A stretch of DNA of 64,000 bases from Akkermansiaceae bacterium (GTDB lineage Bacteria > Verrucomicrobiota > Verrucomicrobiia > Verrucomicrobiales > Akkermansiaceae), in the NCBI GenBank assembly GCA_017798145.1, contig CP059069.1, positions 3,519,226-3,583,225 of the forward strand, given 5' to 3'. Positions 26,316 through 34,485 of this stretch are shown here, piece by piece. The notes under the pieces are model-generated. The model was not told where the DNA came from. It did no database searches and worked only from the letters and a program-made list of their open reading frames with translations. The stretch's first letter is position 1, and the number at the start of each line of letters is the position of its first letter. The translations under genes were made by a program, and so were the position numbers.

Positions 26316-26329
26316 TGTTCGGATGAACA
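26316..26329. promoter_or_regulatory. LexA (SOS) box, Verrucomicrobiota type
   Basis: TGTTC-GGAT-GAACA is an exact match to the 14-bp palindrome TGTTC-N4-GAACA reported for LexA of Verrucomicrobiota. It is embedded in a 9-bp perfect stem (26312-26333) followed by two further T residues. It lies 64 bp upstream of the Whirly-like gene and 66 bp downstream of the next gene's stop, so it should control the Whirly-like gene. A weaker half-site (GAACA at about 26285) is closer to the start. No other full match was found in this window by eye. Confidence 0.75.
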
Positions 26330-26395
26330 TTTTTTGGGGATCGCCTAGCCCAGATCGCGCACAAACGGCATGGCCGCGCGGAAGATATCCGCCCC

Positions 26396-27859
26396 TCAGT
26401 CCAGCGCTTTGGCGAAGGCGGCGATGATGGTGTCAACCGGCTCGAGTCCGACGGAGATGCGGAGGAGGTTGGTGGGGACGCCACAGTCCTCGGTCCAGCC
26501 GAGTTCCTCGTAGTGGGCGAGGAGGGTGTAGGGGCAGACGAGGGTGAAGGCGGTGCCGAAGGATGGGCCTTTGGAAAGCTCCAGGGCGTCGTACACCTTG
26601 GGTGCCTTTTTCGGGTTTGCGAGGGCGATGGAAAGAAGCCCGCCGTGGCCGCCGTTTTTGCGCATCACCGCCTCGTAGCGCGGGGTGTTGGTGAGGGACG
26701 GGTGCCAGATGTTCCCGATGGCGGGGTGATCCTTGAGGAAGGCGACGAGGGCGAGGGCGTTCGCGTTGATGGCCTTGTTGCGCTTTGCGTAGCCCTTGAG
26801 GTTGGAGAGCAGCACCTCGGCATCGGCAATGTAGAGCGGGGCGCACTCGGCGGCGTCTGTGGAAATGGACTCCGTGAGAACCTCGGCCAACGGGGAATCG
26901 GCGGAAACGGTGGCGGCGCCAGCCATGACATCGCCGGCCCCGGAGACCCATTTCGTGAGGGAGGAGGTGAGGATGTCCGCAAAGCGGAGGGCGTCCACAT
27001 TGAGCGGGCCGGTGGCGGAATCGTCGAGCACGAGGGGGGTGCGGGAGAAGCGGCAGGCTTCGTGGACGCGCTTCGCGTCGATGGTGCGGAGCAGGGGGTT
27101 GGATGGGATTTCGGCGAAGACTCCCGCGAATTCGCCGGCGCGGATTCGTTGGAGCGCTTCGTCGAAGGACTCGCCCTCGGCCTCGTTGAGATAGACGACG
27201 CCGTTGCCGAAGCGTTCCTGGATTTTGAGGGAATCGACGTAAGGGAACTCGAGCTGGAGGGTCTTTTTGCCCTCCCTGAGGCCGGGTAGGGAGCGGAGGG
27301 CGGAGAGGGCGGCGGAGATGCCGCTTGAGAAAAGGAAGGTTTTATCGGGGTCACCGCCGTTGAGCTTGGCGATGGCACGTGAGAGGAGGTGGGATTTCGA
27401 GCCCAAGCGGAGCTCGCCGTCCAGGTAGTCCTGGGCTTGGCGGGAGGAGACGCCTTCGCCGGAGAAGCGCCAGTATTGGCTGGCGAGGATTTTGGCTTTT
27501 GCGGGGAAAATGAGCGCTTGGAAGCCGTTGTAGGAGGTGCTGCGCACGGCGCTCTCGGAATGCCTCTCCAGCCAGCGGTGGGCGCGCTGTGAGGAGAGTT
27601 TCGTTGGCAGAACCAGGACGTCCTCGCCATCGGAGGCGAGTTCGGCGCGGGCGTTGTCGATGAGCCGCTCGACGGTGGGATGTTTGAAAAAGCGGGGGTA
27701 GCCGGTGCGCAGCCTTCTGATGATTTTTTCACGGCCTTCCTCATAGCCGACGACCGCCTCCCAGGACGGGAGGCAGACGGAGCAGGCATGGGTGGAATCC
27801 GGCAGCGGAATGCCGAGATCCTCCTCTTGCCACGCGGGGTTTGCCAGGAGATCGCGCAC
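26396..27859 (-). CDS. Cystathionine gamma-synthase-like PLP enzyme, fungal-type architecture
   Basis: A 487-residue fold-I PLP enzyme of the Cys/Met metabolism family. The catalytic part holds FAEIPSNPLLRTID, LVLDDSATGPL and SSLTKWVSGAGDVMAGA (PLP Lys in TKW). About 140 residues precede it, including ACSVCLPSWEAVVGYEEG and GYPRFFKHPTVERL. From memory these match the N-terminal region of fungal cystathionine gamma-synthases (STR2/met-7 type), which is absent from ordinary bacterial MetB. It probably joins cysteine to an activated homoserine. Upstream is the secreted hydrolase gene on the same strand. Confidence 0.8.
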   Translation of the reverse strand: MRDLLANPAWQEEDLGIPLPDSTHACSVCLPSWEAVVGYEEGREKIIRRLRTGYPRFFKHPTVERLIDNARAELASDGEDVLVLPTKLSSQRAHRWLERHSESAVRSTSYNGFQALIFPAKAKILASQYWRFSGEGVSSRQAQDYLDGELRLGSKSHLLSRAIAKLNGGDPDKTFLFSSGISAALSALRSLPGLREGKKTLQLEFPYVDSLKIQERFGNGVVYLNEAEGESFDEALQRIRAGEFAGVFAEIPSNPLLRTIDAKRVHEACRFSRTPLVLDDSATGPLNVDALRFADILTSSLTKWVSGAGDVMAGAATVSADSPLAEVLTESISTDAAECAPLYIADAEVLLSNLKGYAKRNKAINANALALVAFLKDHPAIGNIWHPSLTNTPRYEAVMRKNGGHGGLLSIALANPKKAPKVYDALELSKGPSFGTAFTLVCPYTLLAHYEELGWTEDCGVPTNLLRISVGLEPVDTIIAAFAKALD

Positions 27860-27918
27860 AGGTGGTAGATGAACCGGGAGGGCGGCTTGGGCAAGCCTGT
27901 TTCGCGACTACGGGCACC

Positions 27919-28722
27919 TCACCTGCCTGCGGCGGCCAGGGCTTCGGCGACGATGAAATCCGTTAGAGGCTGGGATTGGAACCAGTGGGCGCCCATATCG
28001 TGGCCGCCGGCGGGGACCGTCTCAAGCATCCATGGGCCTCCCAGTGCCTTGTAACGTTTCATGAGTTCGCCCGAGTTCGCATCCAATGGAACGGTTTTGT
28101 CATTGTCGCCATGGATGTGGAAGAGCGGCACCTTCGCTTTCGCCAGCGGGGCGAGCCGGGAGATGGGATTGTGTTCGCCGAGTTTCGCCTCGAGTTCCGC
28201 CGCAGTCATGTGGTAGGCACCGGCCGCACGCCCGACGCCCGGGTAGCTGACGATGTTGCAGACCGGATAGATCCCGGCGATGGCGGCCACCGATTGCGGT
28301 TTTTCCACCGCCCAGTTGTAGAGCATCAGGCCACCGCGGCTGCGGGCGAGAAGCACGGGTTTTGCGGAGAGCTTCCGTTTCCCTGTCAGGTAGGCGTGGT
28401 AATCGTTGTAGGTTTTCCTCCCATCGGGGCTGCCGTAGGACTCGCCGACATCGATGCCGGCGATAGCGATGCCCTTGGCGAGGAAGCGGCTGAACATCCA
28501 GACCTCGGCCTTGGAGGGAAGCCCTTCCAAGGTAGGCGCATACCAGACCCATGGGTTGCCAGGGAAGGGTGTTTCCGGGGAAATCAGGAATGCCTCATGG
28601 CCATCGAAAACCAGGCTCTCTCCGGGCAGGGGGAGCTGTTTTGTTCCCGGGGCGACTTCACCGGAAAACGCGCAAATCATGGTGGACGCAGAGAACAGGG
28701 CTGCGAGAGGGAAGGGCTTCAT
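27919..28722 (-). CDS. Secreted alpha/beta hydrolase
   Basis: A 267-residue protein with a signal peptide (PLAALFSASTMICAFSGEV) and an alpha/beta-hydrolase fold. LLARSRGGLMLYNWA is the nucleophile elbow with Ser in ARSRG, FHIHGDNDKTVPLD the acid strand, and VPAGGHDMGAHW the catalytic His. GIDVGESYGSPDGR lies at the oxyanion side. It could be an esterase or peptidase of polysaccharide or xenobiotic breakdown; the substrate is unknown. Confidence 0.8.
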   Translation of the reverse strand: MKPFPLAALFSASTMICAFSGEVAPGTKQLPLPGESLVFDGHEAFLISPETPFPGNPWVWYAPTLEGLPSKAEVWMFSRFLAKGIAIAGIDVGESYGSPDGRKTYNDYHAYLTGKRKLSAKPVLLARSRGGLMLYNWAVEKPQSVAAIAGIYPVCNIVSYPGVGRAAGAYHMTAAELEAKLGEHNPISRLAPLAKAKVPLFHIHGDNDKTVPLDANSGELMKRYKALGGPWMLETVPAGGHDMGAHWFQSQPLTDFIVAEALAAAGR

Positions 28723-28811
28723 GGGCTGGATGCTCTTGGGATGCGAGGGGGTGATGTGAGACGCGGAAAGGGGGGCTGTGCGGGGCGTTTTTCTGGCTGC
28801 GGGGTGGGTGC

Positions 28812-30470
28812 CTACGGGTGCGCTTGGTGGACGGTGACCTGCGTGAATGGGATGACCCAGCCGTTCTCGTTGCAGACCTCCACGCAGATGGCCTGGATTT
28901 TCCTCTGGAGGGCATTGTAGCGGTGTGCCACGGAGCCGTCGAAATCGGCGAGCACGGTGTAGTCCAGTGAGGATGCGGATGCGGAAGAGAATTCTGTCTT
29001 GATTGAGCGTATCGCATCGCGGCCATAGTCACAAAGCAGACTTGCTTTGAGCGCTTCGCTGAAAACCTCCGGGATCGTGGTGGTGCAGTCCGCCTGATGC
29101 CGGTAGTCGATGCCAAACACGATGCTGAGCCGGAAGCCTTTGGAGAGGTTTTCCGGGGCGAGCTCCAGGAAGTCTGCGGTGGGATAGGTTTTCATGCTGC
29201 CGCCGAGCCTGAGGACAACCACCTGATCCGGCGTTTGGGTGATGGTTTTGCCATAGGTGCCGTCGGAGAGGATCACCCAATCATCTTCTTCTGTGGGGAA
29301 CCACACCTCTTTCTGGGTGACCGGGCGCGAGATCATGCCCATGACATCGCGGATGGGGATGCGCATCATGCCACCCTTGAGGTTCGGGTTGGTGAATGTG
29401 GTGAAAAACCCGAGGGAGGAGACCTTCCATGGCAGGCCTTGGTAGATGACGCGCTCGCCCTCGCGGACGGAGCCGAGGTTGAGGATCATGCGGATCTGTT
29501 CAAGGTAGGGCGGGATTGCGGTTTTTCCCGCCCATGCCACGCCGATGAGGAAAATGACGACGAGGGTGAGCAGCAGCCAGTCGCCACGTGCATAGAACGC
29601 GAGGATCACTGCGGCGAGTGCCACGAGGCCGGCGGTGGCTGCCGCGAGGACATCGGAAAGGCGGCTGGTGAAGTTGTTGGCATCCTTTTTGTGGACGGGG
29701 CTGATGCGCCGTATCCATGAGTAGATTTTCCGGGTGGCGAGGAAGCCGGACACCCCTGCCAAGAGGGCGATGAGCAGGTTCATTCCCCTGCTCTTGAAAA
29801 ATTGGCTCAGACCCGTGGAAAGGGTTTCCCAGAGCGAGCGCTGCTCGCGGGTTCGGTTCTCGATCTGGACTTTGCTGACGGCGATCTGGCTGAGAGCCTC
29901 CGCCTGGCGGCTGGCCCAGAGGGCGCGGGCGGACTTTAGCTCGGAGGACAGCACCTCGCTGCTGCTGTTTTGGATGAGGGAGTCGATCCGTGCCAGCACG
30001 GTGTCCGCCTTGTTTTTCCTATCCTGCCATTTTGCGTTGAGTTTGCGCAGCGCATCCAGCTCGCGGGGTTTTGAGGTGGCATCCCGGATTTCGCTCAGCA
30101 CCGGTTGCACCAGTTCGCTGATCTGCTCCTGGATGCCCGTACCGGCAGCCGGCTCGCCCTCGTATTCCGCCGCCTCCGAGCCTCCCACGATGTCCCTGAA
30201 ATTGTCGCGAAGCTGGCCGACCCTCTCGCGCTCGGCATCGATGCGGGACTGGATTTCCTGGCGCGCATCCTCCGTGTCCGCGGCCTTGATCTCCTCCTGG
30301 AGCTTGTTCAGCTCGGCGAGCGCGGCGGATAGGGGTTCCGCGATGGTCTTGAGCGATCCGAGGCTCCTCTTGGTCGCTGCGGGCTTGGCGGCTTCACCGG
30401 ACTGGGTTTCCTGGGCATGGACGGAACCGGATGCCGCCAGGGCAAAGGCAAGAACTAGATACCATCGCAT
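28812..30470 (-). CDS. MscS-family mechanosensitive channel with coiled-coil periplasmic region
   Basis: A 552-residue protein. A signal peptide (YLVLAFALAASGSVHA) precedes about 200 residues rich in Glu/Lys/Ala heptads (predicted periplasmic coiled coil). Transmembrane helices follow (GMNLLIALLAGVSGFLATR, DVLAAATAGLVALAAVILAF, DWLLLTLVVIFLIGVAW). The MscS beta domain (GSVREGERVIYQGLPWKVSSLGFFTT, MRIPIRD) and the C-terminal alpha/beta domain come last. It probably relieves osmotic pressure, with a large sensor region as in MscK/YbdG-like relatives. Confidence 0.88.
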   Translation of the reverse strand: MRWYLVLAFALAASGSVHAQETQSGEAAKPAATKRSLGSLKTIAEPLSAALAELNKLQEEIKAADTEDARQEIQSRIDAERERVGQLRDNFRDIVGGSEAAEYEGEPAAGTGIQEQISELVQPVLSEIRDATSKPRELDALRKLNAKWQDRKNKADTVLARIDSLIQNSSSEVLSSELKSARALWASRQAEALSQIAVSKVQIENRTREQRSLWETLSTGLSQFFKSRGMNLLIALLAGVSGFLATRKIYSWIRRISPVHKKDANNFTSRLSDVLAAATAGLVALAAVILAFYARGDWLLLTLVVIFLIGVAWAGKTAIPPYLEQIRMILNLGSVREGERVIYQGLPWKVSSLGFFTTFTNPNLKGGMMRIPIRDVMGMISRPVTQKEVWFPTEEDDWVILSDGTYGKTITQTPDQVVVLRLGGSMKTYPTADFLELAPENLSKGFRLSIVFGIDYRHQADCTTTIPEVFSEALKASLLCDYGRDAIRSIKTEFSSASASSLDYTVLADFDGSVAHRYNALQRKIQAICVEVCNENGWVIPFTQVTVHQAHP

Positions 30471-30526
30471 GCCACGAGCATGGCCCGATATCCGGGTGCG
30501 TGCAACGCGGAGTTTCCCGGTGTTGG

Positions 30527-31609
30527 TCAGAGCAGGTTTTGCGGGAGGATCTCGGAGAGTTTCTTGATGGCATCCGCCTGGTGGCGGTTGGCGATGAGCA
30601 GGGAGTCCCCGGTTTTCACGACGATGAGATCATCGACGCCGAGCAGTGCGATGTGGATGTCCGGGGTTGCGTTGAAAACGATGTTGTTTTGGGAGTCGAT
30701 CTGGGAGACGGCGCAGTTGGTGCGGTTGTCGCCGTCCTTTTCCTGGAGGTATTTTGCGATGGAGACCCATGAGCCGACATCGTCCCAATCGAAGGTGGCC
30801 TCGATGTTGAGCACGCGGTCGGCGTTTTCCATGAGCGCGTAGTCGATGGAGATGGGGGTGAGCGCGGGGAACTGGGCGGAGACGGTTGCGGATAGATCGG
30901 AACTCCTGCGCAGCTCGGAAACGAAGTCCGCCAGCTCCGGCGAGTGTGCGGCGAGCTGCCCGATGACGGTGGGCAATGACCAAACGAACATCCCTGCATT
31001 CCAGGAAAATCCGCCTGACTCGAGGAACTGGGCGGCCAGCTCGGGGTTGGGTTTTTCGCGGAAGCGTTTCACCTCATACGGCGGGTGCTGGCCGGTGAAC
31101 CCGGCGATTACGGCTTTGCCGCCGCGCTCGATGTAACCGTACGACGGGCACGGCCAGGTGGGGCGTATGCCGATGGTTACAAGGCCATCGGAGCCGGCGG
31201 CGATGGCGAGCGCATCACGCATCACGGACTGGTAGGCGGCGGTGTCGGTGATGAGCTGGTCTGCCGGCAGCACCATCATCACGGCTTCCGGGTTTCGCGC
31301 GGCGACGATGCCAATGCCGAGGGCGACGGCGGGTGCGGTGTCGCGCTTGGCGGGCTCCGCGTAAATGTTTTCCGCAGGCAGCATGGGTACGGCGGCGCGG
31401 ACGGCATCGACTTGCAGCGAGTTGGTGAGGATGAGTATGTTTTCAAACGGCACAAGCCCTTCGAGGCGCGTGACCGTTTGTTCGAGGAGTGTGCCGGTGC
31501 CGAAAAGATCCAGCAGTTGCTTGGGCTTGTCGTTGCGGCTCAGGGGCCAGAAACGGGTGCCGGAGCCGCCGGCGAGGATGAGTGCGTAGGTGTTTTCCGG
31601 AGAGGTCAT
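30527..31609 (-). CDS. manC: Mannose-1-phosphate guanylyltransferase
   Basis: A 360-residue nucleotidyltransferase that makes GDP-mannose for cell-surface glycans. YALILAGGSGTRFWPLSRNDKPKQLLDL is the nucleotide-binding signature, MMVLPADQLITD the metal/substrate block, and FREKPNPELAAQFL and FSWNAGMFVW the mannose-1-phosphate site. The phosphomannose-isomerase half of bifunctional enzymes is absent. ATG 31609 is chosen in place of the longer frame to 31663. Confidence 0.92.
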   Translation of the reverse strand: MTSPENTYALILAGGSGTRFWPLSRNDKPKQLLDLFGTGTLLEQTVTRLEGLVPFENILILTNSLQVDAVRAAVPMLPAENIYAEPAKRDTAPAVALGIGIVAARNPEAVMMVLPADQLITDTAAYQSVMRDALAIAAGSDGLVTIGIRPTWPCPSYGYIERGGKAVIAGFTGQHPPYEVKRFREKPNPELAAQFLESGGFSWNAGMFVWSLPTVIGQLAAHSPELADFVSELRRSSDLSATVSAQFPALTPISIDYALMENADRVLNIEATFDWDDVGSWVSIAKYLQEKDGDNRTNCAVSQIDSQNNIVFNATPDIHIALLGVDDLIVVKTGDSLLIANRHQADAIKKLSEILPQNLL

Positions 31610-31711
31610 GCGGGCGGAGGCTAGCGGAAGCTGCGGGATGGGAAAGCCACAATTCCAGGGCACATGCTTTTACGAGTTGTCGTCCGTGAAAGGGATGGCT
31701 ATGATGGCGGC

Positions 31712-32035
31712 ATGGCAGATGCGCACATAGATACGACCCCGGTATGGGTGGAAGGCAGCGCCCTGGCGGCTCCGGTGATCCTTGGGGCGGCAACAGGGCT
31801 TTTGGTGGGCAACCTCATGAACTCCGGCGCAAGGCGGGGTCTTGGCGTCGGCCTCGGAATCCTTGGCCTCGCGGCGCTGCTGCCCTTTGCGGCGGATGGT
31901 GTCGCCGCCCTCATCACCGGGCCGCGCAGCAAATTCGGGGTGCGCCGCAAGATCCAGAAAATCCGCGATATCGGAATCGGCTCCCCCTTTCACGATGAGG
32001 TGGACGAGGAGCTGCGCGAGCGCGGCGTGATCTGA
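31712..32035 (+). CDS. Small membrane protein of unknown function
   Basis: A 107-residue protein with two closely spaced hydrophobic, Gly/Ala/Leu-rich segments (AAPVILGAATGLLVGNLM and LGVGLGILGLAALLPFAADGVAALI), then a basic/acidic tail (KFGVRRKIQKIRDIG, EVDEELRERGVI). ATG 31712 starts at MADAHIDTTPVW; the frame is open to 31664. No known family. It lies upstream of the sigma-factor gene, separated by a 260-bp regulatory gap. Confidence 0.65.
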   Translation: MADAHIDTTPVWVEGSALAAPVILGAATGLLVGNLMNSGARRGLGVGLGILGLAALLPFAADGVAALITGPRSKFGVRRKIQKIRDIGIGSPFHDEVDEELRERGVI

Positions 32036-32072
32036 TATCGCCCGGGTGACAGAAAGTCCCGGTGCGACGTTT

Positions 32073-32094
32073 TTGTCACAATCCGTTGTGACAA
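32073..32094. promoter_or_regulatory. Perfect 9-bp inverted repeat upstream of the sigma-factor gene
   Basis: TTGTCACAA and TTGTGACAA flank TCCG: a perfect dyad of the size bound by a dimeric helix-turn-helix regulator. It lies about 200 bp upstream of the sigma-factor ATG in the 260-bp gap 32036-32295. A second short dyad (GTATGC-TATG-GCATAC) is present near 32166. The arrangement suggests regulated transcription of the sigma factor. The binding protein is unknown. Confidence 0.55.
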
Positions 32095-32295
32095 TCCCTG
32101 CTTTCCTGCGCTGGGTTGCATTCGCGGAGCACTCATTATCAACGGGTTGGGTCTTAGGTATGGAGTATGCTATGGCATACGTACCTGGATTCCAAGCAGT
32201 TGGCCTTTCCGCGAAATCAAAAATAACCAGACGAAAATGGGAATAAAAGACCTCCCTGCGACGTTTACTAGGTAGATACTAACCACTGATAAACC

Positions 32296-33147
32296 ATGTC
32301 CTACGAATCCGACTCCAGCCTGAAGCTCTATTTGCGCGAAATTTCCAAGACTCCGCTCCTGACCATCGAGGAGGAAATCGAGCTTGCCGAGCGCATCAAG
32401 GATGGCGATGGCGAAGCCCGCGCCCACATGATCCGAGCGAACCTGCGCCTGGTCGTGAAAATCGCTCAGGACTACTCGAACTACGGCCTGCCCGTCATGG
32501 ACCTAATCTCCGAAGGCAACATCGGCCTGATGAAGGCGGTGGAGCGTTTCGACCCTGAAAAAGGCGGAAAGCTTTCGACCTATGCCGCATGGTGGATCAA
32601 GCAATCCATCAAGCGCGCCCTGGCCAACCAATCCAAAACGATACGCCTGCCCGTCCACATGGTGGACAAGATCGCGAAAATGCGCCGCATTTCCTCGATG
32701 CTTGCGGAAGCCCTCGGCCGCGAGCCGACCGATGAGGAGCTTGCCGAGGAGGTGGGTCTCCCGCGCCGCAAGATGGCCATGCTCAAGCAGGCATCGCAGC
32801 GCCCCACATCCCTGGACGCCCCGATCAATGACGGGGAATCCACGGCCTACGGCGAAATCATCAGCGACGAGCGCGCCGAGAATCCCCTCGATATGCTCGC
32901 CGACAAGAACCTTCACGGCGAAATCGACGGCCTGCTCTCCATCCTCGACGAGCGCGAGCGCCGCATCATCGACGAACGCTTCGGCCTCAATGGCAAGAAG
33001 CCGCTGACCCTCGAGGAGGTGGGGCGTGAGTTCGGTGTGACCCGCGAGCGTATCCGGCAGCTCCAGAATTCCGCGCTCACCAAGATGCGTCGCGCCCTGC
33101 GCAAGAAGGAAAAGCCGGCTCCCAAGCCGGTCACTGGCCTTGCCTGA
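32296..33147 (+). CDS. Sigma-70 family RNA polymerase sigma factor (RpoD/SigA-like, short)
   Basis: A 283-residue sigma factor with regions 1.2 to 4.2 but no region 1.1. SSLKLYLREISKTPLLT is region 1.2 and ANLRLVVKIAQDY with LISEGNIGLMKAVERFDP is region 2. FSTYA-type LSTYAAWWIKQSIKRA is 2.3/2.4 and IRLPVHMVDKI is region 3.0. LTLEEVGREFGVTRERIRQLQNSALTKMR is the region-4.2 helix-turn-helix that reads the -35 box. The absence of region 1.1 suggests a group-1/2 factor of compact type. A strong terminator follows, and an inverted repeat upstream suggests regulation. Confidence 0.93.
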   Translation: MSYESDSSLKLYLREISKTPLLTIEEEIELAERIKDGDGEARAHMIRANLRLVVKIAQDYSNYGLPVMDLISEGNIGLMKAVERFDPEKGGKLSTYAAWWIKQSIKRALANQSKTIRLPVHMVDKIAKMRRISSMLAEALGREPTDEELAEEVGLPRRKMAMLKQASQRPTSLDAPINDGESTAYGEIISDERAENPLDMLADKNLHGEIDGLLSILDERERRIIDERFGLNGKKPLTLEEVGREFGVTRERIRQLQNSALTKMRRALRKKEKPAPKPVTGLA

Positions 33148-33167
33148 GTCTCTTACCATCCGAGAAA

Positions 33168-33200
33168 GGTCGCAGGATTCGTCCTGCGGCCTTTTTCCGT
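33168..33200 (+). terminator. Rho-independent terminator of the sigma-factor gene
   Basis: A 10-bp stem (GGTCGCAGGA with TCCTGCGGCC, one G-U pair) closes a stable TTCG tetraloop and is followed by five T residues and a further T-rich stretch. It begins 20 bp after the sigma-factor stop codon. Confidence 0.9.
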
Positions 33201-33207
33201 TTTGTCC

Positions 33208-33645
33208 CTAAAGCCCTGTGCTCTCGATGAGGGCGCGGAGCTGTTTCTGGAATTCCTGGATGTCCTCATTGCTGGGCTGGTAGCCGGGGGTGTTCGGATC
33301 GAGGCTGGGGCGTCCGGTCTGATCCAGCATCCAGATCGCCGTCTCCCCGTCCGAGAACTCCGCCCTGCCGCTCACGATGGCTCCCGGAATGGCCACGTTG
33401 TCCATGGTGACGGTGACCTTTCCGGTTGGAATGGCCGCAGCCATGGCGGGCTGGGCTTCTTCCTTTTTCTCCTCCAGCAGCTCGATGCCCAGATCGAGCA
33501 CCAGGAAACGGGTGTCCATGTAAGTCACGGAAATCCCGAACTCCTCCCTCATCCTAAGCTGTATGGCCGGCAGCTGCGCGCCTTCCGCAGCCCATGCGCG
33601 GATTGAGGCGACCTGATCTTCCGAGAGTTGCTTGGTGCTGAACAT
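33208..33645 (-). CDS. Conserved-looking hypothetical protein
   Basis: A 145-residue soluble protein. The N-terminal third (QLSEDQVASIRAWAAEGAQL, LRMREEFGISVTYMDTRFLV) looks like a helix-turn-helix-like segment that reads a degenerate sequence. The rest is beta-rich (TGKVTVTMDNVAIPGAIVSG, FSDGETAIWMLDQTGR), with an acidic C-terminus. No family is recognised. It converges on the sigma-factor gene across the terminator. Confidence 0.7.
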   Translation of the reverse strand: MFSTKQLSEDQVASIRAWAAEGAQLPAIQLRMREEFGISVTYMDTRFLVLDLGIELLEEKKEEAQPAMAAAIPTGKVTVTMDNVAIPGAIVSGRAEFSDGETAIWMLDQTGRPSLDPNTPGYQPSNEDIQEFQKQLRALIESTGL

Positions 33646-33705
33646 GCGCCGATTCTGCCGAACATTCCGGCTTTGCCCAGACTAATGAGCATGGCGTCCC
33701 CACGA

Positions 33706-33737
33706 AAAAACCGCCGCCCCCACGGACGACGGTTTTT
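33706..33737. terminator. Bidirectional hairpin terminator between two minus-strand genes
   Basis: AAAAACCG(C/T)CG arms pair over 11 bp (one wobble pair) around a G/C-rich loop, giving A-runs on one side and T-runs on the other for either direction. It lies just after the redoxin stop codon (minus strand) and would end that transcript before the next gene. Confidence 0.75.
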
Positions 33738-33769
33738 ACCGAAACACAACAGACGGATTACTACGAAAA

Positions 33770-34366
33770 TCAATATTTCACGCCGCAGCCATAGGGCTCG
33801 TTCTTGGCGTTGGCCACTTCCTTGCCTGCGAGGACGGCGTCAAGCGCATTGGCGAAAAGCGGATCCGCGCCTTCGATGTCTGCGGCGTTGGTGGATGGCT
33901 TTGAGTCGATCGCGCCCGAGTAGGCGAGGGTGCCGTCCTTGGCGACGATCATCATGTGCGGGGTGACCTTTGCTCCATAGGCCTTGCCTACGGCACCATC
34001 GGCATCCACCAGGACCTGGGTGGCCTTGCTGCCTTCCGCATCGATTTTTTCAGCGAGCTTGGAGGCTTCCATGTAGCCTTGCTTGCCCTCGGCGGAGGAG
34101 TTCACCGTGATCCAAACGACATCCTTGCTGGTGTAGTCGGATTGGAGCTTCTGCATGTTCTTCGATGAATAATGTTTCACCACGAACGGGCAACCGAAGT
34201 TGAGCCATTCCAATACCACGACTTTGCCCTTGTAGTCCGAGAGGCTGACCTTCTCGTTCTTGACGTTGGTCGCCGTGAAGGCCGGCGCTTCCTTGCCGAT
34301 TTCAGCGGCATGGCTGAATGCAAGGCTGAATGCTGCTGCGATGGTGGCTGTGATGGAGTATTTCAT
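33770..34366 (-). CDS. Secreted thioredoxin-fold protein (peroxiredoxin/redoxin-like)
   Basis: A 198-residue exported protein with signal peptide (TATIAAAFSLAFSHAAEIG) and a redoxin domain: IGKEAPAFTATNVKNEKVSL, VVVLEWLNFGCPFVVKHY and KVTPHMMIVAKDGTL (cis-Pro). The active-site region has a single Cys (FGCPF), unlike CxxC thioredoxins, so it resembles a one-Cys peroxiredoxin-like protein. A second Cys sits near the end (YGCGVKY) and might be a partner. It probably acts in periplasmic peroxide or thiol metabolism. Confidence 0.85.
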   Translation of the reverse strand: MKYSITATIAAAFSLAFSHAAEIGKEAPAFTATNVKNEKVSLSDYKGKVVVLEWLNFGCPFVVKHYSSKNMQKLQSDYTSKDVVWITVNSSAEGKQGYMEASKLAEKIDAEGSKATQVLVDADGAVGKAYGAKVTPHMMIVAKDGTLAYSGAIDSKPSTNAADIEGADPLFANALDAVLAGKEVANAKNEPYGCGVKY

Positions 34367-34485
34367 TGTTTTGGGAAGTTTGTTTTACAGGGACAATAAA
34401 TCAGCGTCCCCAGCGAAGCGTCCTGTCTCGAAAAATTCGTTTTTTCCGGAAAATGATTTCCGGGCGGCGGACACTCCCGGTTTCT

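Noticed and set aside
33649-33662. A LexA box (GATTC-N4-GAACA) upstream of the hypothetical gene at 33208
   Set aside because: Only the right half matches the consensus, and the left half differs at two of five bases. One imperfect half-site is not enough.
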